In this document: positions 1 to 8,019 of the stretch, one piece after another | How positions within the stretch are numbered: the stretch's first letter is position 1 | How the letters are laid out: each line of letters begins with the position of its first letter | Assembly: GCF_002278135.3 (NCBI RefSeq) | Contig: NZ_CP029425.2 | Coordinates: 248,001-312,000 of the forward strand | Length of the DNA: 64,000 nt | Source: Bradyrhizobium ottawaense | GTDB lineage: Bacteria; Pseudomonadota; Alphaproteobacteria; Rhizobiales; Xanthobacteraceae | Reading direction: 5' to 3' | Notes under the pieces: model-generated | What the model saw: only the letters and a program-made list of their open reading frames with translations | Database searches by the model: none | What the model was told of the DNA's origin: nothing | Made by a program: the position numbers and the translations under genes

Positions 1-2
1 TC

Positions 3-638
3 ATGAACGAGCTGGCGCGGGCCGCCACACGGGCGACACGGCTGGAAGCCGGCTTTGCGGAAAAGACCCGCGAGCTCGACGTGATCCGCGATTCGCTATC
101 GAGGTCCGAGGAGCGCGCCCGGACCGACACGCTGACCGGCCTCGCAAACCGGCGGGCGCTCGACGAATTCCTGCGCAAGGCGCAGGCGACTGCCGCGTGG
201 GGCGAGCCGCTCAGCGTGCTGATGCTCGACATCGACCACTTCAAGACTTTCAACGACAATTTCGGCCACGGCGTCGGCGACCAGGTGCTGCGCCTGATGG
301 CGAAGGTGCTGCGCGAAAAGGTTCGCGAGCAGGACCTGCCGGCCCGCTATGGCGGCGAGGAGCTGATCGCGGTGCTGCCGGATGCCGATCTCGCCACCTG
401 TGCCGAGATCGCCGAGCGGATCAGGCACGCGCTCGCCGAGTGCACGATCACCCGCCGCTCCACCGGCGAGGTTCTGCCCAGCATCAGCGTGTCGATCGGC
501 GTGGCGCAGTACCGGGCCGGCGAAGCGATCACCGATCTCGTCGAGCGCTGCGATCGCGCACTCTATCTCGCCAAGAGCAGCGGCCGCAATCGCGTGGTGA
601 CGGAGACCGAGCTCGATCGCGCCGGGGCTGCGGGATAG
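3..638 (+). CDS. GGDEF diguanylate cyclase, C-terminal part (5' end probably outside window)
   Basis: Makes cyclic di-GMP from two GTP. What is visible is a short coiled-coil-like lead (about residues 1-40) and a full GGDEF domain: the LTGLANRR start, the metal-binding Asp in LDIDHF (about 76-78), and the active-site signature GGEEL at about 117-121. An RxxD inhibitory site (REQD, 108-111) lies five residues before it, so product inhibition is expected. The reading frame is open up to the window edge, and the first Met sits at base 3 without room for a ribosome site, so this is probably the tail of a longer sensor protein. It converges on another GGDEF gene. Confidence 0.85.
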   Translation: MNELARAATRATRLEAGFAEKTRELDVIRDSLSRSEERARTDTLTGLANRRALDEFLRKAQATAAWGEPLSVLMLDIDHFKTFNDNFGHGVGDQVLRLMAKVLREKVREQDLPARYGGEELIAVLPDADLATCAEIAERIRHALAECTITRRSTGEVLPSISVSIGVAQYRAGEAITDLVERCDRALYLAKSSGRNRVVTETELDRAGAAG

Positions 639-681
639 CCTGTTGAGGGGTGGAGACGACGACGTTGGTCTTGGCTGACGA

Positions 682-2379
682 TCAGCCCGCCATCATCATT
701 TCGGTGGCGCCGGTCTCGATCGCCTGCACGCCGTGCTCGACGACATTGTTGCGGCCGCGGTGTTTTGCGGCGTAGAGCGCGGCGTCGGCGGCTTCGATCA
801 GGTCGCCGGGACGCAAGGCCTCGTTCGGCTTCGTCGCGGCAACGCCGATCGAGACGGTGACGATCATGTGGGCTGAGGTGATGTGCGGCAGGCACAGCTT
901 CAGCACGGCCGCGCGGGCCAGCTCGCCGATTTCCACGGCGCGGTTCACATCGGTGTTCGGCAGCAGCAGGCAGAATTCCTCGCCGCCATAGCGCGCCGCA
1001 AAGCCCATCGTGTCGGCGGCGATGCCGGACAGCGACTCGCCGAGCCTGGTCAGGCAGGAATCGCCCTCGAGATGGCCATAGGTGTCGTTGAACAGCTTGA
1101 AATGGTCGACGTCGATCATCAGCAGCGCGAGGTCGCTGCCATATTGCTGCGCGCGCATCCACTCGAAGTCGAGCCGGCTCTGGAAGCCGCGACGGTTGGC
1201 GAGCCCCGACAGCATGTCGATCGAGGCCATCACCGTCAGCCGGTCGTTGCTCGCGATCAGCTCGCGCTCGCGCTGGCTCAGCTGCGCCGCCATCGCGTTG
1301 AACGCGCGGGCGAGCGGCACGAACTCGGCCGGCAGGCGATTGCGCGCCGCGCGGGCCGACAGATCGCCCTCGCCGAGACGCTTGGCCATGTCGACGAGCA
1401 TCTCGATCGGCTTGATGACGAGCTTTTCGGCGGCGATCAGCGCGCCGAGCAGGACGAACACGACGACGAAAGCGAGCTGGAGATAGGCGGTGCGGATGTC
1501 GCGGTTGACCGCCGCGGACACCTTGTCCTCGTCGATGCTGGCGATCAGGCGGGCGTTGGTGCCGGAGATCCGGATGTAGCTGACCGCGCGGCGCGAGCCG
1601 TCGGCGGCGAGGAAAGACAGTGAGCCTTCATCCTGGTCGGAACGAAGGGCCCTGTCGGCGATGGCCGACATCAGCGGCATGTTGTCGAGCGGACGGCCGA
1701 CTGCGCTGTGCTGATCGGCCGGAGCGGCCAGCACGGTGCCTGCGCTGTCCACCAGCACGGCGGTGATGCCGGCGCGGCCGCCAAGATTGCTCATGACCTT
1801 CGACATCCAGTCGAGATTGACCGTGGCAAGGACGACGGCATCGGAGACGCCGCTGAAGGCGGACACCGGATAAACTGCCATCACCGTCGGCGTCGCTATC
1901 GGCCGCGACAGGATGAAATCGCTCAGCACGAAGCGGCCGCTCGTTTGGGCCTGCTGAAAGTAGGGCCGGTCGCTCAGGTCGAGGCCGACATACATGTTGT
2001 TCGTCGCGCACTGGATGCGCCCGTCTACGCCCGCGATCAAAAGCGTGCGGATCCAGGGCAGGTTCGACGGCAGGCTCGCGCGCAGCACGTCGCAGCTCTT
2101 GCTGACGCCGCCGGCAGAGGCGCGAATAAAGGCCTCCGATTTCAGGATGGTCTCGACCGACGAGATCACCTCGCGCTGCGCATCGGCGCTATGTCGCGCC
2201 ACGGTGGTGAATTCAACCGTGGCCTGCGCGATCTGCCGGGTGCGGGTGTCTTCGAGCGAACGGATGCGCTCGAGCATCAAGGGCGCCACCAGAATCACCG
2301 CGAGCAATGCAAGCCGCGCCCGGATTCCGAGAACCTGCTTGAGTTTCGCTCGTTTGCGGTTGAGACTGATTCTTGCCAT
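682..2379 (-). CDS. membrane sensor diguanylate cyclase (Cache-HAMP-GGDEF)
   Basis: A 565-residue inner-membrane diguanylate cyclase. In order: TM helix about 22-38, a periplasmic double-Cache-like sensor about 40-295 (with the DRPYFQQA motif common in dCache domains), TM helix about 300-318, HAMP linker about 318-370, GGDEF domain about 385-555 with GGEEF at 465-469 and the metal site IDVDHF. Unlike the neighbouring GGDEF protein it has no RxxD inhibitory site: the four positions read DTMG. It should sense a small periplasmic ligand and raise c-di-GMP. The ligand cannot be told. It is transcribed away from yggS, with 108 bp between the start codons. Confidence 0.88.
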   Translation of the reverse strand: MARISLNRKRAKLKQVLGIRARLALLAVILVAPLMLERIRSLEDTRTRQIAQATVEFTTVARHSADAQREVISSVETILKSEAFIRASAGGVSKSCDVLRASLPSNLPWIRTLLIAGVDGRIQCATNNMYVGLDLSDRPYFQQAQTSGRFVLSDFILSRPIATPTVMAVYPVSAFSGVSDAVVLATVNLDWMSKVMSNLGGRAGITAVLVDSAGTVLAAPADQHSAVGRPLDNMPLMSAIADRALRSDQDEGSLSFLAADGSRRAVSYIRISGTNARLIASIDEDKVSAAVNRDIRTAYLQLAFVVVFVLLGALIAAEKLVIKPIEMLVDMAKRLGEGDLSARAARNRLPAEFVPLARAFNAMAAQLSQRERELIASNDRLTVMASIDMLSGLANRRGFQSRLDFEWMRAQQYGSDLALLMIDVDHFKLFNDTYGHLEGDSCLTRLGESLSGIAADTMGFAARYGGEEFCLLLPNTDVNRAVEIGELARAAVLKLCLPHITSAHMIVTVSIGVAATKPNEALRPGDLIEAADAALYAAKHRGRNNVVEHGVQAIETGATEMMMAG

Positions 2380-2487
2380 CTTCGCTACCCACCCCGTTGG
2401 CCAAGGTAAAGCGAAGGGTTCAAAAACTCTTTCTTGAACTCGGTAAAATTGGACTTACCTCGGTCAGGATCACAGCCAAGCGACGTC

Positions 2488-3177
2488 ATGACAGAAGCCA
2501 ACGCCGCGCCGGTAACCGGCCATTCACCAAACGCGCTCGCCGCGGTCGAAGCCGAAATCGCCCGCGCCTGCAAGGATGCGCGACGCGATCGCGCCTCCGT
2601 GACGCTGATCGCGGTGTCCAAGACTTTCGCCGCAGATGCAATTACCCCGGTTATCGACGCCGGACAGCGCGTATTCGGCGAGAATCGGGTGCAGGAGGCC
2701 AAAGGCAAGTGGCCTGCGTTAACGTCTGTTTACTCGGGCATCGCGCTGCATCTGATCGGACCGCTGCAATCCAACAAGGCGAAAGAGGCGGTCGCGCTGT
2801 TCGACGCGATCCATTCGGTCGACCGTCCGAGCATTTGCCAGGCGTTAGCCAAGGAAATCGAATCCCAGAACAAGCACCCGCAACTCTTCGTCCAGATCAA
2901 CACCGGCGAGGAGCCGCAGAAGGCCGGCATCGCGCCCGGCGAGGCCGACGCCTTCCTCGCCAGCTGCCGCGACACCTATGGGCTGACGATCTCCGGATTG
3001 ATGTGCATCCCGCCGGTCGACGAGCCGCCGGCGGCGCATTTCGCGCTGACCGCCAAGATCGCCGCGCGCAACGGCTTGACGAATCTCTCGATGGGCATGA
3101 GCGCGGATTTCGTCAATGCCATCATGCTGGGTGCCACACATGTGCGCGTGGGGAGTGCGATCTTCGGGCACAGGTGA
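2488..3177 (+). CDS. yggS: YggS/PLPBP family pyridoxal-phosphate protein
   Basis: A 229-residue single-domain alanine-racemase-fold protein of the YggS/PROSC family, which binds PLP and keeps vitamin B6 and amino-acid pools balanced; it has no established catalytic activity. The PLP lysine is in AVSKTF (about residue 38). The family motifs FGENRVQE and HLIGPLQSNK follow, then the C-terminal SMGMSADF and VRVGSAIFG, which hold the phosphate. An in-frame ATG exists at 2434, but the sequence between it and 2488 has no family similarity, so 2488 is preferred. It stands alone, followed by an inverted-repeat element. Confidence 0.9.
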   Translation: MTEANAAPVTGHSPNALAAVEAEIARACKDARRDRASVTLIAVSKTFAADAITPVIDAGQRVFGENRVQEAKGKWPALTSVYSGIALHLIGPLQSNKAKEAVALFDAIHSVDRPSICQALAKEIESQNKHPQLFVQINTGEEPQKAGIAPGEADAFLASCRDTYGLTISGLMCIPPVDEPPAAHFALTAKIAARNGLTNLSMGMSADFVNAIMLGATHVRVGSAIFGHR

Positions 3178-3180
3178 TTG

Positions 3181-3324
3181 CTGTCGTCCCTGCGAACGCA
3201 GGGACCCATACCGCGTGATCTTTGTTTGGTGGGCGGTCTTCGTACCGGCGAAACTCAGGTAACTCCCAATCCTCGCCAAACTTCTCCCCGGGGTTATGGG
3301 TCCCTGCGTTCGCAGGGACGACAG
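3181..3324. repeat. intergenic inverted repeat, 30-bp perfect arms
   Basis: Arms 3181-3210 and 3295-3324 are exact reverse complements of each other, and each arm contains its own palindrome (CCCTGCGAACGCAGGG). The core GTCGTCCC...ACCCATA recurs in other gaps of this window (20776, 31030, 31792, 53174, 60151), which marks a dispersed family. It sits between the convergent genes yggS and the FAH-fold hydratase, where the transcript could also fold as a terminator. Confidence 0.85.
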
Positions 3325-3340
3325 CCGAGCATGAGGCTAC

Positions 3341-4126
3341 TTACGCAAACCCCACCGACACTTTCCCCAGCACACCAAAGTCCGCCGCGAAATGATCGCC
3401 GGCCTCGATCGGCAGCGGCGGATGGCACGTGCCTGTGGTCACCACCTCCCCCGCCCGCAAGGTCAGTCCAAGCCCGCGCAGCTCATTGGCGAGCCAGGCG
3501 AGCGCGGCGCGGGGGTCGCCGAGCACGTTCTTGCCGTGGCCGACACAGCGCTCGCCGCGCAGCGTGATCTGGGGCCGCTCCTCGACGAGATCCATCGCAC
3601 GCCAGTTCGCAGTCGTCGCCGCGCCCAGCACGAACAGATGCGCGCAGGCATTGTCGGCGATCAGCTGCGCCTCGCCCGCTCCAGCGAAATCGGCAAAGCG
3701 CGAATCGGGGATCTCGATCGCAGGATGGAAGGTGTCGACCGCGGCGAGCACCTCATCGACGCTGTAGGGCGTTGCACGTGGCGTCAGATCGCGTCCCATG
3801 CGGAAGGCGAATTCAGGTTCGCCGACGCGCATCTCGTTGCCCTTCATCGACGCAGTCCCGCCATCGGCAATCACGGTGTCGGTCATGATGCGACCGGCGA
3901 GCGGTCCCGTGACATTGATGTGCTTCTGTCCTGATACGCTCGTGGCCGCGATCTTCCAGCCGAACAATGTCCCGCGCGACAATGTTTCGAGCCCGGCCTG
4001 GATGGCGTAGCCCTCCGTGCGGCTCTGTGGCCGCAACCGCGGCTCCAGCGCGTCAAGCTTGGTGCCGTCGCGCCAATGTTGAACGAGCACGCGCGAGGCG
4101 GCTGCGATCTGATCCCTGTCGAGCAT
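3341..4126 (-). CDS. 2-keto-4-pentenoate hydratase / FAH-superfamily protein
   Basis: A 261-residue protein of the fumarylacetoacetate-hydrolase fold, MhpD/DmpE branch, which adds water to 2-oxopent-4-enoate-type products of aromatic ring cleavage. Signs are the early GWKIAAT motif, the metal-binding acidic set in RVGEPEFAFRMG (about 100-112) and HPAIEIPDSRF (about 134-144), and the late GEVVTTGTCHPP. No other ring-cleavage gene is nearby, so the true substrate is open; many such paralogues act as decarboxylases or hydrolases. It starts 6 bp after the L,D-transpeptidase stop codon, so the two are probably co-transcribed. Confidence 0.8.
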   Translation of the reverse strand: MLDRDQIAAASRVLVQHWRDGTKLDALEPRLRPQSRTEGYAIQAGLETLSRGTLFGWKIAATSVSGQKHINVTGPLAGRIMTDTVIADGGTASMKGNEMRVGEPEFAFRMGRDLTPRATPYSVDEVLAAVDTFHPAIEIPDSRFADFAGAGEAQLIADNACAHLFVLGAATTANWRAMDLVEERPQITLRGERCVGHGKNVLGDPRAALAWLANELRGLGLTLRAGEVVTTGTCHPPLPIEAGDHFAADFGVLGKVSVGFA

Positions 4127-4132
4127 ACGTCC

Positions 4133-4726
4133 TCACCCGATGATGATTCTTGTTCTTGGTCCCAATCGCCGCAGCAATTGCAGCATCGCAGATTTCGTCA
4201 TGGAGACGCAGCCCGCGGTCGGGCCGAAATTGTCGCGGGCCAGGTGCAAAAATACCGCGCTGCCGCGGCCGGCGACCCGCGGTCGCGTGTTGTGGTCGAT
4301 TTCGATGATGAAGTCATAGAGATGGTCGGCACGCTTGAGCCGGTCACCGCCCTGCCCCTCGTCGAGCCGGATTCCCTGGTTGTAATGGCGATCCCTGGGG
4401 TCCTCGCACCAGGCGTCCTCTCCGGTGATGATCCGGGCCGGCAGGAAGCTCTGCGGACGGCTGTGTCGGTCGCCCCGCCACCACAAGCGCTTGGGACGGA
4501 AGCTGCCCCTGGGGGTGCCGCCGTCGCCCTCGCGCTTGTTGGCCAGGATGCCGCCCCGCCCCAGCGCAACCGGTATGGTCAGCGATCCCGCCGTCAGCCA
4601 GCCTCGGCGCGGATTCCCGGCCGCAGGCTTAACGCGGATCGCAGAGAGCGGTCCGGCGCTTCGATTCTTGGTGTAACCAACTGAAGCTGCTTTATTTTTC
4701 ATGTGAACGTGCAATGTCGAATTCAT
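4133..4726 (-). CDS. L,D-transpeptidase (YkuD) family protein
   Basis: A YkuD-domain protein of 197 residues (189 if translation begins at the ATG at 4702). The catalytic signature HLARDNFGPTAGCVSM holds the His and the Cys nucleophile near residue 176. The N terminus is basic with no clear signal peptide. The arrangement, with GRGGILANKREGDGGTPRG early on, matches the short family often annotated as 'L,D-peptidoglycan transpeptidase YkuD'. It should make or edit 3-3 peptidoglycan cross-links, or link peptidoglycan to outer-membrane proteins as some rhizobial enzymes do. It leads the two-gene unit with the hydratase. Confidence 0.82.
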   Translation of the reverse strand: MNSTLHVHMKNKAASVGYTKNRSAGPLSAIRVKPAAGNPRRGWLTAGSLTIPVALGRGGILANKREGDGGTPRGSFRPKRLWWRGDRHSRPQSFLPARIITGEDAWCEDPRDRHYNQGIRLDEGQGGDRLKRADHLYDFIIEIDHNTRPRVAGRGSAVFLHLARDNFGPTAGCVSMTKSAMLQLLRRLGPRTRIIIG

Positions 4727-4905
4727 TACAGGACATTCATCAAACCGGCCTGCTATTCTGAGTTAGAGTGCTTCCGGCTTGTGAATCGGTAACAGCCCAC
4801 TACTTCAACACGAACAACAATAATAACGGCGACCCCTAAACTTCCCCTCACGGCTGGGTGCAGCATGGATGCGCGCCGAGCCGGACCCCAAAAGGATGAC
4901 CCCCT
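4727..4905. other. divergent intergenic region before the response regulator
   Basis: This 179-bp gap separates the L,D-transpeptidase (leftward) from the response regulator (rightward). It must hold both promoters. I see no clear consensus element; the only marked signal is the AAAGGATG ribosome site ahead of the ATG at 4906. Confidence 0.4.
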
Positions 4906-5592
4906 ATGGCCAATGCCCGCAAGATCCTGATCGTGGATGACGATACCGATCTGCGCGACACGTTGGTGGAGCAATTATCGCTACACGAAGAATTCGAAGC
5001 CTCCGCCGTCGATACCGGCGCCAAGGGCGCGAGCGCCGCCAAGGCCAATGCCCCCGATCTCGTGCTGATGGATGTCGGCCTGCCCGACACCGACGGCCGC
5101 GAGGTGGTCCGCTCCTTGCGCAAGGGCGGCTTCAAGGCCCCGATCATCATGCTGACCGGGCACGACACCGATTCCGATACGATTTTGGGGCTCGAATCCG
5201 GCGCCAACGACTATGTGGCAAAGCCCTTTCGTTTCGCCGTCCTGCTGGCCCGCATCCGCGCCCAGCTGCGCCAGCACGAGGCCAGCGAGGACGCGGTGTT
5301 CTCGGTCGGCCCCTACTCCTTCCGGCCCGGCTCCAAGATGCTCACCGCCGCCAATGCGCGCAAGGTGCGGCTGACGGAGAAGGAGACCGCCATCCTCCGC
5401 TTCCTCTACCGCGCCGGCCAGATGCCGGTTTCGCGCGAGACCCTGCTCCAGGAGGTCTGGGGTTATAATTCCGGCGTCACCACCCACACGCTGGAAACCC
5501 ACATCTACCGCCTCCGCCAGAAGATCGAGAAGGATGCCGCCAACCCGGAAATCCTGGTCACGGAAGCCGGTGGCTACAAGCTGGTGCCGTGA
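4906..5592 (+). CDS. OmpR-family response regulator, CenR/OtpR-like
   Basis: A 228-residue two-component regulator. The receiver domain (about 1-120) has the acidic pair in VDDDTD, the phosphorylated Asp in LVLMDVGLPDTDG (about 55), the Thr in MLTGHD and the Lys in AKPFRF. A winged-helix DNA-binding domain (about 130-228) ends with HIYRLRQKIE and EAGGYKLVP. No histidine kinase is adjacent. The next gene is a cyclic-nucleotide-binding-domain protein, the same pairing I recall for OtpR/CenR of Brucella and Caulobacter, an essential regulator of cell envelope and shape. The orthology is inferred from family resemblance and context. Confidence 0.85.
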   Translation: MANARKILIVDDDTDLRDTLVEQLSLHEEFEASAVDTGAKGASAAKANAPDLVLMDVGLPDTDGREVVRSLRKGGFKAPIIMLTGHDTDSDTILGLESGANDYVAKPFRFAVLLARIRAQLRQHEASEDAVFSVGPYSFRPGSKMLTAANARKVRLTEKETAILRFLYRAGQMPVSRETLLQEVWGYNSGVTTHTLETHIYRLRQKIEKDAANPEILVTEAGGYKLVP

Positions 5593-5650
5593 TACGCTCG
5601 AAGGGCGTGCGAATCGTTTTAGATCGCATGCCTTTGAGCCTCGGATCTGA

Positions 5651-6094
5651 ATGTCAATTGACGACGACGTAGCGCTTCTCGAGCGTGTCCCGACATTGCG
5701 CCTGTTGGGAGACGCCTCGTTGCGCATGCTGGCGATCGGCTCCGAGCAGCGTAACTTCGTCCGCGGCGATACCCTGTTCAATCTCGGCGACGACGCCGAT
5801 GCCGGCTTCGTGGTCCAGCGCGGCGCCTTCCGGGTCGATGACGGCGCCGGCGCCGAGATGATCGCCGGTCCCGGCGCGCTGATCGGCGAGCTCGCGCTGG
5901 TGGTGCCGATGAAGCGGCCGTCGAGCGCGATCGCGCTGGAGCACTCCTCCGTCATCCGCGTCGCACGCAGCCTGTTTCAGCGCGTGCTCGAAAGCGATCC
6001 GGCCGCGGCGGTTCGCCTGCGCGATGAGTTCGCGGTCCGCTCGAGCCAGATTGCCAGCGATATCCTGATGGCGGGTGCGAAGCTGACGTCGTAG
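5651..6094 (+). CDS. cyclic nucleotide-binding domain protein
   Basis: A 147-residue stand-alone CNB (Crp-like) domain without a DNA-binding helix-turn-helix. The beta-barrel motifs RGDTLFNLGDDAD and FVVQRGAFRV are followed by the phosphate-binding cassette GALIGELALVV with Arg-Pro-Ser-Ser-Ala, close to the consensus cassette with its Glu and Arg. It would sense cAMP or another nucleotide and pass the signal to a partner protein. It starts 58 bp after the response regulator and is probably co-transcribed with it, suggesting that the two act together in envelope control. Confidence 0.85.
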   Translation: MSIDDDVALLERVPTLRLLGDASLRMLAIGSEQRNFVRGDTLFNLGDDADAGFVVQRGAFRVDDGAGAEMIAGPGALIGELALVVPMKRPSSAIALEHSSVIRVARSLFQRVLESDPAAAVRLRDEFAVRSSQIASDILMAGAKLTS

Positions 6095-6097
6095 CTT

Positions 6098-6140
6098 CCC
6101 GTCATTCCGGGCGCGCGACTTCGTCGCCCTGGAATGACAG
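6098..6140. repeat. short inverted repeat between convergent genes
   Basis: CGTCATTCCGGGCGCGCGAC is followed by TCGTCGCCCTGGAATGAC, giving an imperfect hairpin about 40 bp long between the convergent CNB gene and xth. It resembles the 'GTCATTCC' repeat class also seen at 36600-36677 and could end both transcripts. Confidence 0.55.
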
Positions 6141-6143
6141 ACG

Positions 6144-6959
6144 CTACACCTCCAGCGTCACCGTGACAGGCACGTGGTCCGACGGCCGCTCCCAGCTCCG
6201 CGCATCGCGCAGAATCCTGAAATCGCTGACCGCATCCTTCAACGCGCGCGAGACCCAGATGTGATCGAGCCGGCGGCCGCGGTCGCCGACGGTCCAGTCG
6301 GCGGAGCGGTAGCTCCACCACGTATAGACTTTTTCCGACATCGGAATCCGCTCGCGTGCGACGTCGACCCATTCGCCGGCGGCCAGCGCGGCCTGCAGCT
6401 TTTCGGTTTCGATCGGCGTGTGCGAGACCACCTTCAGAAGCTGCTTGTGCGACCACACGTCGTTCTCGTGTGGGGCGACGTTGAGATCGCCGACCAGGAT
6501 GTGGCGATCCTCGCCGCGCGGATGCAGCGGCTCGCACGCCTTCATCTCGTCGAGGAAGCGAAGCTTGTGGTCGAACTTCTCGTTCAGCGCGGGATCGGGA
6601 ATGTCGCCGCCGGCGGGGACATAGAAATTATGCACCACCAGCGGCTTTGCGATACTGGCCTTCTCGCCGAACGATACGGAGATGTGACGCGAATCCAGCT
6701 TGTCGCAGAAGGTGCGGATATCAGTCGATTCGAACGGAATCTTCGAGACGATGGCGACGCCGTGATAGCCCTTCTGCCCATTCAGCGCGACGTGCTCGTA
6801 GCCGAGCCGCTTGAAGCGCTTCAGCGGAAAGGCATCGTCGATGCACTTGGTCTCCTGCAGGCACAGCACGTCCGGCCGCGCGCTCTTGAGGAATTTCGCG
6901 ACCAGATCGATGCGCAGCCGCACCGAATTGATGTTCCAGGTTGTCAGGGAAAAACGCAT
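6144..6959 (-). CDS. xth: exodeoxyribonuclease III
   Basis: A 271-residue AP endonuclease / 3'-5' exonuclease of base-excision repair, EEP superfamily. All class motifs are present: WNINSVRLR (metal-binding Asn), CLQETKC (metal-binding Glu, about 37), YHGVAIVSK, LVGDLNVAPHENDVW (catalytic Asp and Asn), and the closing SDHVPVTVTL with the Asp-His pair. The length matches family members. It cuts at abasic sites in the cytoplasm and trims 3' blocked ends. It stands alone, converging on the CNB gene. Confidence 0.93.
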   Translation of the reverse strand: MRFSLTTWNINSVRLRIDLVAKFLKSARPDVLCLQETKCIDDAFPLKRFKRLGYEHVALNGQKGYHGVAIVSKIPFESTDIRTFCDKLDSRHISVSFGEKASIAKPLVVHNFYVPAGGDIPDPALNEKFDHKLRFLDEMKACEPLHPRGEDRHILVGDLNVAPHENDVWSHKQLLKVVSHTPIETEKLQAALAAGEWVDVARERIPMSEKVYTWWSYRSADWTVGDRGRRLDHIWVSRALKDAVSDFRILRDARSWERPSDHVPVTVTLEV

Positions 6960-7016
6960 GGGAAATGCGTCTTAGCACGGATTAGTGCTGGGAAAATGCT
7001 TGTCCACAGCGAGCTC

Positions 7017-7109
7017 TCGTAGGGTGGGTTAGCCGAAGGCGTAACCCACCACGGTCTTTCACCGCGGTAGCAGAAGTGGTGGGTTACGCTGCGCTAACCA
7101 ACCCTACGA
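7017..7109. repeat. GTAGGGTGGGTTAGC inverted repeat
   Basis: TCGTAGGGTGGGTTAGC at 7017 is mirrored by GCTAACCAACCCTACGA ending at 7109, with inner arms GGCGTAACCCACCA and TGGTGGGTTACGC. The whole 93-bp gap between xth and lolA is thus one large hairpin. A relative (GTGGGCAAAG...TGCCCACC) lies at 58372-58465. Confidence 0.8.
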
Positions 7110-7112
7110 GAC

Positions 7113-7925
7113 CTATCCCGGCGCCGGGCCGTAATTGGTGAAATCGATCTTGAACATGCCGGGATCGAGCTTCTTGCTCGAGTCCAGATTGTAGACCGCG
7201 ATCGTGGTGTCGTAGCCCTGCGGATCGGTGACGGTCCACTGCTTCAACTGGCCGTCCTTGGCGCCGAACATCAGCAGGAGGCGGCTGGTGCCGACCAGCG
7301 CCTGCTTCTCCTCGATGGTGACGCTGACGAAGACGTCGTCGGCTGAGACGCCAACGACATTGGTGTCCTTCATCAGGTCGATGCGATCCGACAGCAGGAA
7401 ACGCAGCGGCGTCTGCGACAGCGGATAGACGTCCTGGGTCGCGAGCTTGCGGTCGCGCACCACCAGCGAGGATCCGTCTGCGACGATGTCGATCGGGCTC
7501 GGCGCGTCATATTCGAAGCGCACCTTGCCAGGTTTCTGGATGTAGAAATCGCCTTGCGTCTTGCTGCCGTCGGGACCGACCTGGACGAAATTCCCGACCA
7601 GCGTCGACAGCGACGACAAATAGGCACTGACCTTGGCCGCCTGCGCCTTCTGGTTGGCATCGAAGGTCTGGAAGATGCTGCTCGGCACGTTGCGGCGCGG
7701 ATCCGGGATCACCGGATTCGGCGGCGTCTGAGTCGCTCCGGTGACTGCGGGCCCGCCGGCGGACGCTCCGCCGTCGCGGCCCTTCGGTGCGGGTTTCGGC
7801 ACCGGGACGTTCTGCGCGAACGAGGACGCCGTCACCATCGCAGCGGTGACGAGAAGCACGCCGGCCACGCGCGCGCCTCGCGCAGCGATGGTGGCAGCGA
7901 ATCGAATGTCCGGATGTCTGATCAA
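7113..7925 (-). CDS. lolA: outer-membrane lipoprotein carrier protein LolA
   Basis: A 270-residue periplasmic chaperone that takes lipoproteins from LolCDE to the outer membrane. A signal peptide (hydrophobic core about 18-35, cleavage likely after SSFAQ) and a Pro-rich spacer (about 38-80) precede the LolA half-barrel, which has GDFYIQKPGKVRFEYD, the hydrophobic-cavity segment PLSQTPLRFLLSD, and the C-terminal YNLDSSKKLDPGMFKID. The long Pro/Gly-rich N-terminal spacer is typical of Bradyrhizobium versions. It lies directly downstream of ftsK in the same direction, with 94 bp between, the alphaproteobacterial order. Confidence 0.88.
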   Translation of the reverse strand: MIRHPDIRFAATIAARGARVAGVLLVTAAMVTASSFAQNVPVPKPAPKGRDGGASAGGPAVTGATQTPPNPVIPDPRRNVPSSIFQTFDANQKAQAAKVSAYLSSLSTLVGNFVQVGPDGSKTQGDFYIQKPGKVRFEYDAPSPIDIVADGSSLVVRDRKLATQDVYPLSQTPLRFLLSDRIDLMKDTNVVGVSADDVFVSVTIEEKQALVGTSRLLLMFGAKDGQLKQWTVTDPQGYDTTIAVYNLDSSKKLDPGMFKIDFTNYGPAPG

Positions 7926-8019
7926 CGCGTCGTCCTAACGTGGCTGGGCGTCTTTTAGCGTGATTTCGGGCAAAAGCAGATAACGATTTCGCGTGAAATG
8001 ATGTCTGGAGGCGGCTGCC

